From positions 1-23,528 of the forward strand of contig CALLXS010000123.1 of the NCBI GenBank assembly GCA_937875295.1: a stretch of DNA of 23,528 nt, given 5' to 3'. The stretch comes from an uncultured bacterium. GTDB taxonomy: Bacteria; Bacteroidota; Ignavibacteria; Kapaibacteriales; UBA2268. Shown one piece after another: positions 1-8,873 of this stretch. Made by a program: the position numbers and the translations under genes. The notes under the pieces were generated by a model. That model did not search any database and was not told the DNA's origin. It saw only the letters and a list, made by a program, of their open reading frames with translations. Numbering within the stretch: position 1 is the first letter of the stretch; each line of letters opens with the position of its first letter.

Positions 1-353
1 GAGTTTTTCACCTCTACAAAATTACCAATCCGGTTACCGTCTTCCACAATAGCGTTATTACGTAAATGGCTGTAAGGGCCAATGCTAACATTATTTTTAA
101 CCGTGCTGTTTAATATGTATGAGGTTTTTATTATGCAATTGTTTAAAATAACACTGTCTTCAATATAAGAATTGGGGTAAACTACCGTGTTGTCACCAAT
201 TTCACAATTTCCAACAATAAAACACGGGTATAATGTTACACCGCTTCCCAATCTGGCATTAACGCTGATAAAAGTTTGTGCCGGTGAGATTATTGTAATA
301 TTTCTTTCTTTAAAAATTCTTAACTGCTTTTTACTTAAAACTAAATAACTCAT
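1..353 (-). CDS. GlmU-like left-handed beta-helix acetyltransferase, partial at window edge
   Basis: The visible 117 residues match the linker and the start of the C-terminal domain of GlmU, the enzyme that acetylates glucosamine-1-phosphate on the way to UDP-GlcNAc. Seen: repeated hexapeptide-type turns (for example IGDNTVVYPNS) and the GlmU-typical stretch IGPYSHLRNNA followed by IGNFVEVKN at about residues 88-116. The protein starts at ATG 351-353, and an in-frame TAA lies at 366-368, so the usual N-terminal pyrophosphorylase domain is absent rather than hidden upstream. The gene lies 41 nt after the stop of the GT4 gene and probably belongs to the same transcript. It uses CCG, CGG, GCC, GGC and ACG codons more than its neighbours, hinting at a different history. 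The C-terminus lies outside the window. It could be another hexapeptide acyltransferase, but the GNFVEVK motif favours the GlmU family. Confidence 0.8.
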   Translation of the reverse strand, partial: MSYLVLSKKQLRIFKERNITIISPAQTFISVNARLGSGVTLYPCFIVGNCEIGDNTVVYPNSYIEDSVILNNCIIKTSYILNSTVKNNVSIGPYSHLRNNAIVEDGNRIGNFVEVKN

Positions 354-394
354 ATTAATATTTATTTAATTTTTTATAATAATTCAAGATTAAT

Positions 395-1600
395 TTATTT
401 TTTTTGTTTTTTTATAAGTTCAGAATAATTATCATAAATAATCTTTACATTTTTATACCAAGTATGATTTCTTTCAATAAATTTTCGGGCAGCTTTTCCA
501 GCTTCGTTTCTAAGATGATTATCTCTATTTAGTTTTAAAACTAAATCAGCAAATTCTTTTTTATTTTTTGCAATAAAAAGACCATCATTTTCTGTAGCTT
601 GTATTCCTTCGGCTGCTATTTCTGAGGCTACAATAGGTAATTCCATTGACATTGCTTCTAAAATTTTTATTCTAATTCCACCTCCTACAAAGAGTGGGGC
701 AATATAAATTCCAGCAGAATTTAAATAAGGTTGTACTTTATCAACATATCCTATGAAATCAACATTTTTTGAGTAATTTTTAAGAGAATTTGGGGCATCT
801 TTTCCGAGTAATTTTAATCTAATATATGGGTTATTTTGATTAATAATAGGCATTACTTCTTCTAAGAACCAATAAATAGCATTCAAGTTATGTTTCCACT
901 TATAAATAGTAGCGTGAATTAATTCATCTGGATTTTTTTTAATATTGTGGTCAGGTTTCCATTCATTTAAATTTACTCCTGCAGTAGAAATTATTACATT
1001 TGCAGTACTATTCATTTTTAGAGCTAAAGATAGGTCTTGGGCAGTAATCGCAAAATTAATATCCATTTTGCCGATTATATCGGATTCATATTTTTTTAAT
1101 AATTTTGCTTGTTTGCTTACATAATAATATCGTGGATCAGTTTGTAGTAAAATGTCTGAATATCTTTTCCAAATAGTCCATTCGATATTATGTAAGCGCA
1201 ATCCAATTGGGCATTTTAATATTTGTTGGCAATATAGACCTAAATCTGCCATTGCTGTATGATCACAATGAATAATATCGTATTTGTAATCTATCAAATG
1301 ATGGTTAATGAAATTTTTTACATTTTTCGAATTATGTTTATCAATATAAATTGAGCGACTAGTAAATGTAGATTTTATTATTCTAGGGATACTATTTGAA
1401 GTACTATGTTTAATTGGGATAATTTTAGCATATTTATAAGCATAATCTGGTATATTCAAATCATTGTCATTTTCATAGAAAAAAATCAAAGTAACCTCTG
1501 CACCTAAATTTGCGAGCTCTTTCGTAATATTAGCTATTCCTATTTTTCCACCATCATCTTCAGGGAATGGGACACGAGGTGCTAGTTGTAATATTCTCAT
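395..1600 (-). CDS. Glycosyltransferase, GT4 / group 1 type (GT-B fold)
   Basis: A 401-residue GT-B glycosyltransferase expected to move a sugar from an activated donor onto a surface glycan or lipid-linked acceptor in the cytoplasm. Seen: an N-terminal Rossmann start (MRILQLAPRVPFPEDDGGKI) with the glycine-rich acceptor loop, a central LHNIEWTIWKRYS segment common in this family, and the donor-site block around residues 300-330 (PLFVGGGIRIKILEAMSM, then PIVAS) ending in the conserved glutamate region. Length is normal for the family. No signal peptide or clear membrane helix is seen. The start lies 5 nt after the stop of the GT2 gene, so the two are almost certainly co-transcribed and probably act on the same glycan. 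Donor and acceptor cannot be told from sequence. Confidence 0.9.
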   Translation of the reverse strand: MRILQLAPRVPFPEDDGGKIGIANITKELANLGAEVTLIFFYENDNDLNIPDYAYKYAKIIPIKHSTSNSIPRIIKSTFTSRSIYIDKHNSKNVKNFINHHLIDYKYDIIHCDHTAMADLGLYCQQILKCPIGLRLHNIEWTIWKRYSDILLQTDPRYYYVSKQAKLLKKYESDIIGKMDINFAITAQDLSLALKMNSTANVIISTAGVNLNEWKPDHNIKKNPDELIHATIYKWKHNLNAIYWFLEEVMPIINQNNPYIRLKLLGKDAPNSLKNYSKNVDFIGYVDKVQPYLNSAGIYIAPLFVGGGIRIKILEAMSMELPIVASEIAAEGIQATENDGLFIAKNKKEFADLVLKLNRDNHLRNEAGKAARKFIERNHTWYKNVKIIYDNYSELIKKQKK

Positions 1601-1605
1601 TTAAA

Positions 1606-2553
1606 TTAATTTTGTTTCTTTTTTCTAACTAATAATTTTTTAACTATTTTATCTTTAAAATAAAGATATTGATATTTTGCTAATGAGCGACCGAGAGTAA
1701 TCTCAGGAATTTTATCTTTAGGAACGACCTGTCTTTCTAATCTAATAGTATGCAATGCTGTAGAAATCATTGTTAGACAACCTTCGCATAAAGTGATAAA
1801 TTTAAGACGTGAAGTAAATACTTGTACAATTTGAGAAGCATAAATAATTATAAATCTACCCAAGGCATTCCAAAATGGAAAATATTTCCAATTGTAACGG
1901 ACAAACTGATTTGAAATTCTTATCCATCTTTCATCGCTTTGTCTTTCGGAAGATGTAGCGTAATGAACTACTCTGACATTTGGGAAATATCGAACTTGAA
2001 AGCCTGCTAATATTGCCCGAGTACAAAAATCAATTTCCTCAAAACCAAATTCCCAGAATCCACCAATTTTGTCATACACCTTTCTTCGAATAGCAGCACC
2101 AGTTCCGGCGAATGTATTTGATTTATAGCCACTTTTAGGAATGTTTACTTTATCATTTGGAAGGGGATACCATTGCCATATAGTATAATTCTTGCGAACT
2201 TCAATATCTTCCATACAAATGACATCTACATCATCATTATTGTTAAATATATCAATTACTTTTTGAAATTCGTCAGGGGTCTCAGGATTGCTATCGCTAT
2301 CTGTACGCCAAATTATATCGCCATCAGATAATTCAATTCCAATATTAATGCTACGTATATCAAAGTTATCAGGTAACCATAAATATTTTATATCGTTATA
2401 TTCATTTGTTATCATTTCTTTAGTGCCATCAATAGAGGCATTATCAATGATAACAATCTCATAATTTTTATAAGTTTGCGCTCTAAAGCCAGCGATAGTA
2501 GTTTTTAGAGCTTCTTTTCTATCTTTTGTTACAATTATTACACTAATTTTCAT
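1606..2553 (-). CDS. Glycosyltransferase family 2 (GT-A fold)
   Basis: A 315-residue inverting GT2 enzyme of the rhamnosyl/O-antigen transferase kind. Seen: the N-terminal nucleotide-binding start (MKISVIIVTKDR, then QTYKNYEIVIIDNAS), the metal-binding DSD at about residue 84-86, and the acceptor-side block GTGAAIRRKVYDKIGG followed by FGFEEIDFCTRAILAGF with the likely catalytic acidic residues near 171. A moderately hydrophobic helix near residues 228-248 may associate with the membrane. It is the first gene of a minus-strand group with the GT4 gene 5 nt downstream, and a good promoter candidate lies at 2597-2628. Role in cell-surface polysaccharide synthesis is inferred from family and context. 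The sugar is not predictable. Confidence 0.9.
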   Translation of the reverse strand: MKISVIIVTKDRKEALKTTIAGFRAQTYKNYEIVIIDNASIDGTKEMITNEYNDIKYLWLPDNFDIRSINIGIELSDGDIIWRTDSDSNPETPDEFQKVIDIFNNNDDVDVICMEDIEVRKNYTIWQWYPLPNDKVNIPKSGYKSNTFAGTGAAIRRKVYDKIGGFWEFGFEEIDFCTRAILAGFQVRYFPNVRVVHYATSSERQSDERWIRISNQFVRYNWKYFPFWNALGRFIIIYASQIVQVFTSRLKFITLCEGCLTMISTALHTIRLERQVVPKDKIPEITLGRSLAKYQYLYFKDKIVKKLLVRKKKQN

Positions 2554-2596
2554 AAATCAAAGTATAATGAAAATATATTGATGGAATGAAAAAAAG

Positions 2597-2628
2597 CAAA
2601 TATATGTAAAATTATGCAATTTGTTCAA
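2597..2628 (-). promoter_or_regulatory. Bacteroidota-type promoter candidate for the glycosyltransferase group
   Basis: Reading the minus strand, TTG (2628-2626) is followed after 21 nt by TATATTTG (2604-2597), a full match to TAnnTTTG with TTG at the spacing described for Flavobacterium promoters. Transcription would start near 2590, leaving a leader of about 37 nt before the GT2 start codon. This is a motif match only. Confidence 0.5.
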
Positions 2629-2647
2629 TAAAATTTTAGTAATTTTG
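2620..2647 (+). promoter_or_regulatory. Bacteroidota-type promoter candidate for the T9SS surface protein
   Basis: TTTG (2620-2623) is followed after 16 nt by TAATTTTG (2640-2647), a full match to TAnnTTTG. The spacing is one base shorter than the usual range. A start near 2653 would give a leader of about 40 nt, with GAGG (2684-2687) ahead of the ATG at 2694. It overlaps the oppositely oriented promoter candidate, so the two directions may compete. Confidence 0.45.
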
Positions 2648-2693
2648 TTTTTTTAATAAAATGTATTTTTATCTACTATATAAGAGGATATGA

Positions 2694-5600
2694 ATGAAAA
2701 GAATATTTCAACTGTTATTGCTAATTATTATTAGTGCAGTAGCTATTGATGCTCAACCTACTTACGATATAAAGAAGATGTATGCAGACAATGTCTATAT
2801 ATCTGGTTTTTCATCAGTTTCTGGGGATACACTATTTTTTAGCACACAATCTATTGAAAACAATAAAAGTAAGTATGAAATAAAATACTATTTAAATGGT
2901 ACAATTGGTTCATTAAATTTTATTGACGATATCGAACCATTAAAAATTATCCATTCTAATGGCGAAAAATTTATTATAACATATAATAATAAACTTTATC
3001 ATTACTCTAACAATACTTGGGTACCCGTTACTTTACCAGCTACAGATTATATTGCTTGGGATGTGAAATATCTCGACAATTATTTGTATTTAATTCCTGT
3101 TACTGGTGAGATATATGTAAGCAATAACTTCGGAGAGACTTGGACTCGTATTTTCCAAGTATTTACTGAAGGCTCTACCTATTCCTCAATAATATTTAAT
3201 AATAATTTATATATTGCTAAAAGGGATAGTTTGTTTAAAAAAGAAGGTAATAATTGGAATTTTAAACTTACCGACGCAGATGAGACAACCAATTTCGAAA
3301 TCGAAGGAATGACATTTAATAATAATAATTTATTCCTCTTCGATAGTGATAATAGAATATATAAATCGGTTGATACTGGTCTAGTTTTGATTTCAAGGAC
3401 TGCTAATAGAGAAATAAATGGTCTATTTGTAAAAGATAATGAAGATATTTATATCTCTACTGATAAAGGTGTGTTCTTCAAAAAGAATGGCCAAAATGAC
3501 TATGTCCAACTTTATACTTTGAAAAATCAATATAAAGAAATGGAAAGTGTTAAGAAAATAAATAAATTAGTAAAAATTAACAATAATGAAATAGCAGCAA
3601 TAATTCCGACAAATGATTTACTGTTGTCCGTAGATGCTGGTAATTCTTGGCGTTCAATTTTAATTAATACTAATAATTTTAAATTAAACACTATAGAATT
3701 AAACAATAATATGATCGCTACTGCTAATAATTCCGGAGTGTTTTTCAGCGATACGACAAGCAAAATCTGGTATGAAGCTCTAGGAATTAATTATAATAGC
3801 GAATACGTTGATGTTCATAAATATAATAATACTTTCGTCGCAGTTACAATGAATAAAATATTTTTATTTAATTCTGCACAAAATAAATGGGAGCAAATGT
3901 ATGACTCTCCATCTACAATTTCAAGTTCTATTATTAGCAATGATAAATTATTTATTGTTACCGAAAGTGGATTATATAGTTCTAATCAACCATTTAATAA
4001 TTTTAATTTAGCAAACGATAATATTAGAAATGGTAAACTATCTACTTCTAACAAATTATATTTAGTATCAGAAGGTACAGCAAAAGAATTAGAAAATAAT
4101 GGACAAATCAATAAAACTCTTGATTTATTAAGCCAAAACATTTACATAAATGATGTTTTATCTATTAATGGAACAACATATTTAGCTACAAATTCTGGAT
4201 TATTAAAATTTGACAATTCAATTAATAATTTCACTAGGATTGAGAAAGGTATTAATAATAATTTCATCGAAAGAATAAAATTATTAAATAACAGAATTTA
4301 TATACTAGATGAATTTAATAATATTTATATAAGTAATACTGATTTTAGTCAATTTAGCTCATTTAATTTTGATATTCAAAGTACTATTTCTGATTTTACT
4401 GCTGAAGATGGTAATATTTATTTATCAACTAATAATGGAGCATATTGGATTTATAATATTAAAGATGAGATCTTTAGTAATAGCAATTATTGGGTAAATA
4501 AAGGTTCATATTTAGAGCATTCAAAATCATTTTCAAATTTTATTGTCCCAGAAATGGTTTCGATAGCACAAAAAGATATTATGTTTGTAAATAATACAAA
4601 TACATCTTCTTTAGTAAATCTTAATATTTTCAATGGAAATATTTCTAGCGAAATTAATTTAACAGAGAAATATAATAACTATCCTAATACTTTAGTGCAA
4701 AGTTATATTGGCGCTCCTAATAGTTCGTTAATAAAATTTGCTCCTAATGATAAGTCAATACAAGATAGCATTTACAAATATAATTTTGAAGAAAATAATA
4801 TTGATTTCCAAAAGCATATCTCTATTACAGGGCTTAAACCTGAAAGCATTGAATTAAGCTCTAATTTCGTGCAAATTGAAGATAAAATATTATATTATAC
4901 TAATTATCAATTAGACCCTAACGATAAAAAATCAATAGATTATAATATATATTTTAATGATAATTTCGTTCCATTTGGAAAATTAAAAGCTTTCGACGGT
5001 GGTTTTAATGGAATTATCGATAAAATAAGTGCTAAGAAACTTAATTATAATAATTATAAATATATAGTTGCTAGAAGCAATAATAATACAGCTGCTCCAG
5101 CTGGAGAAAAAGCAATGATTAGCATTTTTAATGAAAACAACTTAAACGAAGCTGTAAATATTAATATAAGCAATGCTGCTAAAATCACAGGTATTTATAA
5201 TTATTCAATTGATCAAAAAGAATATTTAATATATTCAAAGAATAGTATTAGCGGTAATGTAAATGATGATGCTATTGTACTTTATGATTTGAAGTCAAAT
5301 ACTGTGTTAAATGAAATCAAAGGATATAGAGTAACAGATTTAAAAGGGTTAGGTTCAACATTCGCTGCCTTAGCTACTGTAAATGAAAATAATACTATGC
5401 ATTATAAATTAGTATTTTTCTATGCAAACAATTTAGAAATAGCTAAAGAATATGATATTCAAGAGTCATTCTTGGGTCCAATGACAGTAGATTCAATTAC
5501 TTCAAGAATATTAGTATTCGGTAAAGATGGTAAATTAAGATCTTTTGAAAATCCAAGTGATGATAGAATTTTAAACGCTGATTTTATAGTTGAAAAAAGA

Positions 5601-7670
5601 ACTGTAAATGTAGGCGAGACTGTTCATTTTATTAATTTATCTACTGGCTCTCCTGAGTCTGTAAATTATGATTTTGGTGATGGTTCAAATGGAACTAATT
5701 TCTCAGAAACTCATGCATATAAAACAGCTGGTTTTTATACTATTACATTATCAGTAAAGAAAAATGATAAAATTGATAAAATTACAAAAGTTGATTATAT
5801 CAGAGTTATTGACGATTCAAGTAAGTATGATTTCAAAGCTGATATGGTAGAAGGTTTTGCACCATTTGAAGTAAAATTTACTGAATATGGTACTGAAAAA
5901 GTAATTTCAAGGCTATGGGACTTTGGTGATGGAGAAACATCTACCGATATTAATCCTACTCATAATTATACTAAAACAGGCGTATTTACAGTAAAATTAT
6001 TTACTGATAATGGAGCTTCTAAAGATACTATAAGCAAAATTGAATATATTCGAGTGGATGAACAGCCAGAAAATTATACAGCTGATTTTATAGTTCAATA
6101 TACATCTGGTGAATCTCCATTTAAAGTAAAATTCTGGGATGCGACTATCGGTGGTTCTACCGAATGGTTATGGGATTTTGGTGATGGTACTACTAGTAAT
6201 TTAAGAGATCCTGAGCATACTTTCACAGAATACGGGAATTATACTATTTCGCTTCAGGTCGCTAAAGATGGTCTGCAAAGCAAAACTACAAAAGAAAGAT
6301 ATATTAGAGTATCAAGAGGTCCAATATATAATATTGATATTAAAGATGAAATTGAATTAAGAGATACTACTGGTAATATTGTAGGTATGGATGTAGTGGA
6401 AAATTCAGATAAAGTTAGCGTAACATTTGATGTAAAATTCACTGATATGAAAAATGATGTATCAAAAGGTAAAGTTGCCTTTTATGATACTAAACCTAAT
6501 ATAACAGATGAAAAAGGTAATTTGAGATTTATAAATTTATATGAAGCAAAATATGCTAGTAATAATTTGAAGTTTATTACTCCCGTTAATGAGAATAAAT
6601 TTACTTATATTTCTCAATTTACTACTCCAGCATTTAAAAATTTCATAATTTATAATACTAAATTAAATGGCTATATGGATGGCGTAGCCCAGAAATATGA
6701 TATGAAGGCTAATATTGTTCCAATAGCTTATGAAAAATTTAACGATGCAAGTTTTGTAGCTTTCACAGTAAATGATAGTGCTTTAATTCTTTCTAATCTG
6801 AATGAAGGTGGTAGCGCTAACGTAAAAGAACTTTTCAACAAAAAACATATTCTTAATTCAAGAATACCACTTTTAAAAACTAGTGATAATAATTTCATTA
6901 TTCTTTATAAATCAGAAAATGCGAAATTGAAATATGTGATTTTCAATAAAAATTTGGATATTATTAAAAATGATGACTTGTTTATTGATTCAAATCATTA
7001 TGTAGTAGATGCATATTTTGATAATGAAAATAACTTAATCATTGCTGGTGAAATGAAATTTAGACAAGATTTAGATCCATATTCAAATTTCATTGCTAAA
7101 TTAGACAAAAATATGAATATCATTTGGTCAAAAGATTTCACCGCAACATTTAAAATGACTGGAATTACTGAATTAATCGATAGATGGGCACATAAACGAT
7201 ATGTAGCTTCAGGCGAAATTGAAAATAATTGTGCTATTTTCGGATTTGACGAAAATGGTGATGAAACTATGAAATTAAAATTAGAAAATAGAAGAGGTAC
7301 ATTTAATAATGTGATAAATGTTAATAATGGCGAATTAATTTTCACTGGTGGCGTCTATAGCAATGTAGAACAAAGAGTAAATTTCTATGCTTTGCATACT
7401 AGCAAAATTAATTCATACTCTTCAATCAAAGTAGCAGAGAATAATGATGATTTAATTATATATCCAAATCCAAGCTCAGGACTAATTTATACTAAAGATT
7501 TTGAAATTAAATCAATTGAAGTATATGACCAAACTGGAAGGAAAGTATTCTTCCAGAATAATCCTATGAATAATCATTTTGATTTATCTTTCTTGAATAA
7601 TGGATATTATAGTATCGTGATTAGAACAGGTGATAATATGAGAACAGGTAAATTCATTATTAGTAAATAG
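2694..7670 (+). CDS. Giant secreted beta-propeller/PKD protein with T9SS type A sorting domain
   Basis: A 1658-residue exported protein. Seen: a Sec signal peptide (MKRIFQLLLLIIISAVAIDA, likely cut after Ala20); a long Asn/Ile/Ser-rich beta region (about 21-950) with BNR/Asp-box-like turns such as VSNNFGETW (about 142-150) and SVDAGNSW (about 311-319), suggesting propeller blades; three PKD domains at about 958-1042, 1045-1122 and 1125-1207, each with the FGDG or WDFGDG core; a second beta region to about 1580; and a C-terminal T9SS type A sorting domain (about 1588-1658, IYPNPSSG, then SIEVYDQTGRKV, ending KFIISK). T9SS cargo is moved across the outer membrane and often anchored to surface lipopolysaccharide. 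No catalytic motif is recognised. An adhesive or structural surface role is inference. The Nudix gene follows after 14 nt. Confidence 0.9.
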   Translation: MKRIFQLLLLIIISAVAIDAQPTYDIKKMYADNVYISGFSSVSGDTLFFSTQSIENNKSKYEIKYYLNGTIGSLNFIDDIEPLKIIHSNGEKFIITYNNKLYHYSNNTWVPVTLPATDYIAWDVKYLDNYLYLIPVTGEIYVSNNFGETWTRIFQVFTEGSTYSSIIFNNNLYIAKRDSLFKKEGNNWNFKLTDADETTNFEIEGMTFNNNNLFLFDSDNRIYKSVDTGLVLISRTANREINGLFVKDNEDIYISTDKGVFFKKNGQNDYVQLYTLKNQYKEMESVKKINKLVKINNNEIAAIIPTNDLLLSVDAGNSWRSILINTNNFKLNTIELNNNMIATANNSGVFFSDTTSKIWYEALGINYNSEYVDVHKYNNTFVAVTMNKIFLFNSAQNKWEQMYDSPSTISSSIISNDKLFIVTESGLYSSNQPFNNFNLANDNIRNGKLSTSNKLYLVSEGTAKELENNGQINKTLDLLSQNIYINDVLSINGTTYLATNSGLLKFDNSINNFTRIEKGINNNFIERIKLLNNRIYILDEFNNIYISNTDFSQFSSFNFDIQSTISDFTAEDGNIYLSTNNGAYWIYNIKDEIFSNSNYWVNKGSYLEHSKSFSNFIVPEMVSIAQKDIMFVNNTNTSSLVNLNIFNGNISSEINLTEKYNNYPNTLVQSYIGAPNSSLIKFAPNDKSIQDSIYKYNFEENNIDFQKHISITGLKPESIELSSNFVQIEDKILYYTNYQLDPNDKKSIDYNIYFNDNFVPFGKLKAFDGGFNGIIDKISAKKLNYNNYKYIVARSNNNTAAPAGEKAMISIFNENNLNEAVNINISNAAKITGIYNYSIDQKEYLIYSKNSISGNVNDDAIVLYDLKSNTVLNEIKGYRVTDLKGLGSTFAALATVNENNTMHYKLVFFYANNLEIAKEYDIQESFLGPMTVDSITSRILVFGKDGKLRSFENPSDDRILNADFIVEKRTVNVGETVHFINLSTGSPESVNYDFGDGSNGTNFSETHAYKTAGFYTITLSVKKNDKIDKITKVDYIRVIDDSSKYDFKADMVEGFAPFEVKFTEYGTEKVISRLWDFGDGETSTDINPTHNYTKTGVFTVKLFTDNGASKDTISKIEYIRVDEQPENYTADFIVQYTSGESPFKVKFWDATIGGSTEWLWDFGDGTTSNLRDPEHTFTEYGNYTISLQVAKDGLQSKTTKERYIRVSRGPIYNIDIKDEIELRDTTGNIVGMDVVENSDKVSVTFDVKFTDMKNDVSKGKVAFYDTKPNITDEKGNLRFINLYEAKYASNNLKFITPVNENKFTYISQFTTPAFKNFIIYNTKLNGYMDGVAQKYDMKANIVPIAYEKFNDASFVAFTVNDSALILSNLNEGGSANVKELFNKKHILNSRIPLLKTSDNNFIILYKSENAKLKYVIFNKNLDIIKNDDLFIDSNHYVVDAYFDNENNLIIAGEMKFRQDLDPYSNFIAKLDKNMNIIWSKDFTATFKMTGITELIDRWAHKRYVASGEIENNCAIFGFDENGDETMKLKLENRRGTFNNVINVNNGELIFTGGVYSNVEQRVNFYALHTSKINSYSSIKVAENNDDLIIYPNPSSGLIYTKDFEIKSIEVYDQTGRKVFFQNNPMNNHFDLSFLNNGYYSIVIRTGDNMRTGKFIISK

Positions 7671-7684
7671 TTTTATATTGAATA

Positions 7685-8323
7685 ATGAATAAATTGTTTG
7701 AAATATTAGAAAAAAATGATTTCGAATTACCAGGTGCCATTGCTCATTCAGCAATGGCACCTAAGTTTAACGAAGCATTATTCCGAAGCACTAAGCCAAA
7801 GGAAAATTCTAGAAAAAGTGCGATAATAATTCCATTATTTGATTCTGATTCAAATATTATTGAAGGTTCTAATGATATTGCAGTTTTAATTTCTAGGAGA
7901 AGTCTAAAGCTAAAAAATCATCCGGGACAATTATGCTTTCCCGGTGGTGGCTTAGATAAAAATGAAACCCCAATTAAAGCTGCTATTAGGGAATTAGAGG
8001 AAGAAGTAGGTATAAAAGAAAAAAATATTGATTTTTTATGTAGTTTGTCAAAATTATTTGTTGAGCCAAGTAATAATATTATTTATCCTTTTGTATGCAG
8101 AATAAAATCTAATGAAATAAATATTTATCCCGAAGAAGTTGACTCAATTTATTTTAAAGAATTAAATTTTTTCCTTGATCCTATTAATATAAAATATCAG
8201 AAAAGAATAATGGAAAGTAAGGAAATATTAATACCATTTTGGGATATAGGTAGCGAAGTACCACTCTGGGGAGCTTCGGCAATGATAATGAATGAATTTG
8301 TAGAATTAGTAAAATCTTTTTAA
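7685..8323 (+). CDS. Nudix hydrolase, CoA pyrophosphatase (NudL/UPF0035) type
   Basis: A 212-residue cytoplasmic Nudix hydrolase, probably cleaving coenzyme A or related nucleotide diphosphates to phosphopantetheine and 3',5'-ADP. Seen: a complete Nudix box at residues 88-110 (GX5EX7REUXEEXGU, with REL and EEEVGI) and the subfamily's preceding HPGQLCFPGG at about 79-88. The N-terminal LPGAIAHSAMAP resembles the conserved LPG-AH-M-P segment of NudL-like proteins. The hpt gene starts one base after its stop, and the T9SS protein ends 14 nt upstream, so all three may share a transcript. The codons for residues 16-26 form a perfect 13-bp inverted repeat (separate entry). No clear Shine-Dalgarno precedes the ATG. 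Confidence 0.88.
   Translation: MNKLFEILEKNDFELPGAIAHSAMAPKFNEALFRSTKPKENSRKSAIIIPLFDSDSNIIEGSNDIAVLISRRSLKLKNHPGQLCFPGGGLDKNETPIKAAIRELEEEVGIKEKNIDFLCSLSKLFVEPSNNIIYPFVCRIKSNEINIYPEEVDSIYFKELNFFLDPINIKYQKRIMESKEILIPFWDIGSEVPLWGASAMIMNEFVELVKSF
7732..7762. repeat. Perfect 13-bp inverted repeat (hairpin) inside the Nudix coding region
   Basis: The left arm AGGTGCCATTGCT (7732-7744) and right arm AGCAATGGCACCT (7750-7762) are exact reverse complements around the 5-nt loop CATTC. It lies 47 bases after the start codon of the Nudix gene and is markedly richer in G+C than its surroundings. No T-run follows, so it is not a standard intrinsic terminator. Confidence 0.9.
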
Positions 8324-8324
8324 A

Positions 8325-8873
8325 ATGCATTATTCACCTGAATATATTGAAATAAATGGTTCAAAGTTTGAACTAAAATATTCTTATGATTATCTTCAAT
8401 CAATTGTAGAAAAAATTGCTGATAGAATAAATGAAGATTACAAAGATAAAGAAATTCTATTTATTGTTGTTTTGAAGGGTGCAGTGCAATTTGCTGTAGA
8501 TTTATTAAAACACATTTCATGTGAATGCTCCGTAGAATTTATTACAGCGAGTAGTTATTTAGAAGCAATGAAAAGTCAAGGTAAAGTTAAAATTGGCAAC
8601 CTGACTTGCGATGTAAAAGATAAAAATGTAATTATTATAGAAGATATTTTAGAATCCGGTAGAACTTTACAAGCAATTTGTAGAATGCTAAATTTAATGC
8701 ATCCACGATCTTTAGAAATTGCTACATTGTTTTTTAAACCTGATAATCTATTAGTTGATATAAAAGCAAAATACATTGGAATTGAAATCCCATCTGATTT
8801 TATAGTAGGCTATGGATTAGATTATGCTCAAAAGGGGAGACAGTATGCTAATGTCTATCAATTATGCAAATGA
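8325..8873 (+). CDS. hpt: Hypoxanthine phosphoribosyltransferase
   Basis: A 182-residue type I phosphoribosyltransferase of purine salvage, converting hypoxanthine (and usually guanine) plus PRPP to the nucleotide in the cytoplasm. Seen: the PPi-binding loop VVLKGAVQF (about 48-56), the flexible-loop SSY (77-79), the PRPP motif IIIEDILESGRTL (103-115), and the C-terminal base/Mg site IPSDFIVGYGLDY (155-167). Length is normal for bacterial Hpt. It starts one base after the Nudix stop, consistent with a nucleotide-metabolism pair and translational coupling. Oddity: the residue that aligns with the catalytic Asp of the EDxxD(S/T)G motif is Glu110 here. Function is probably kept, since the rest of the site is intact, but this is unverified. 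Confidence 0.88.
   Translation: MHYSPEYIEINGSKFELKYSYDYLQSIVEKIADRINEDYKDKEILFIVVLKGAVQFAVDLLKHISCECSVEFITASSYLEAMKSQGKVKIGNLTCDVKDKNVIIIEDILESGRTLQAICRMLNLMHPRSLEIATLFFKPDNLLVDIKAKYIGIEIPSDFIVGYGLDYAQKGRQYANVYQLCK

Noticed and set aside
22..36. A 15-base match (AATTACCAATCCGGT) shared with about 9344-9358 in the first Rieske gene
   Set aside because: A single exact 15-mer pair is near what chance allows in a window of this size, and both copies sit in unrelated coding sequence.
3527..3763. Antisense open frames inside the giant surface protein (also 6254-6442 and 6998-7345), hpt, the first Rieske gene, Ctp, PFK and the kinase gene
   Set aside because: They lie wholly inside well-supported genes on the other strand, have no family resemblance and read as low-complexity hydrophobic shadows of AT-rich coding sequence.
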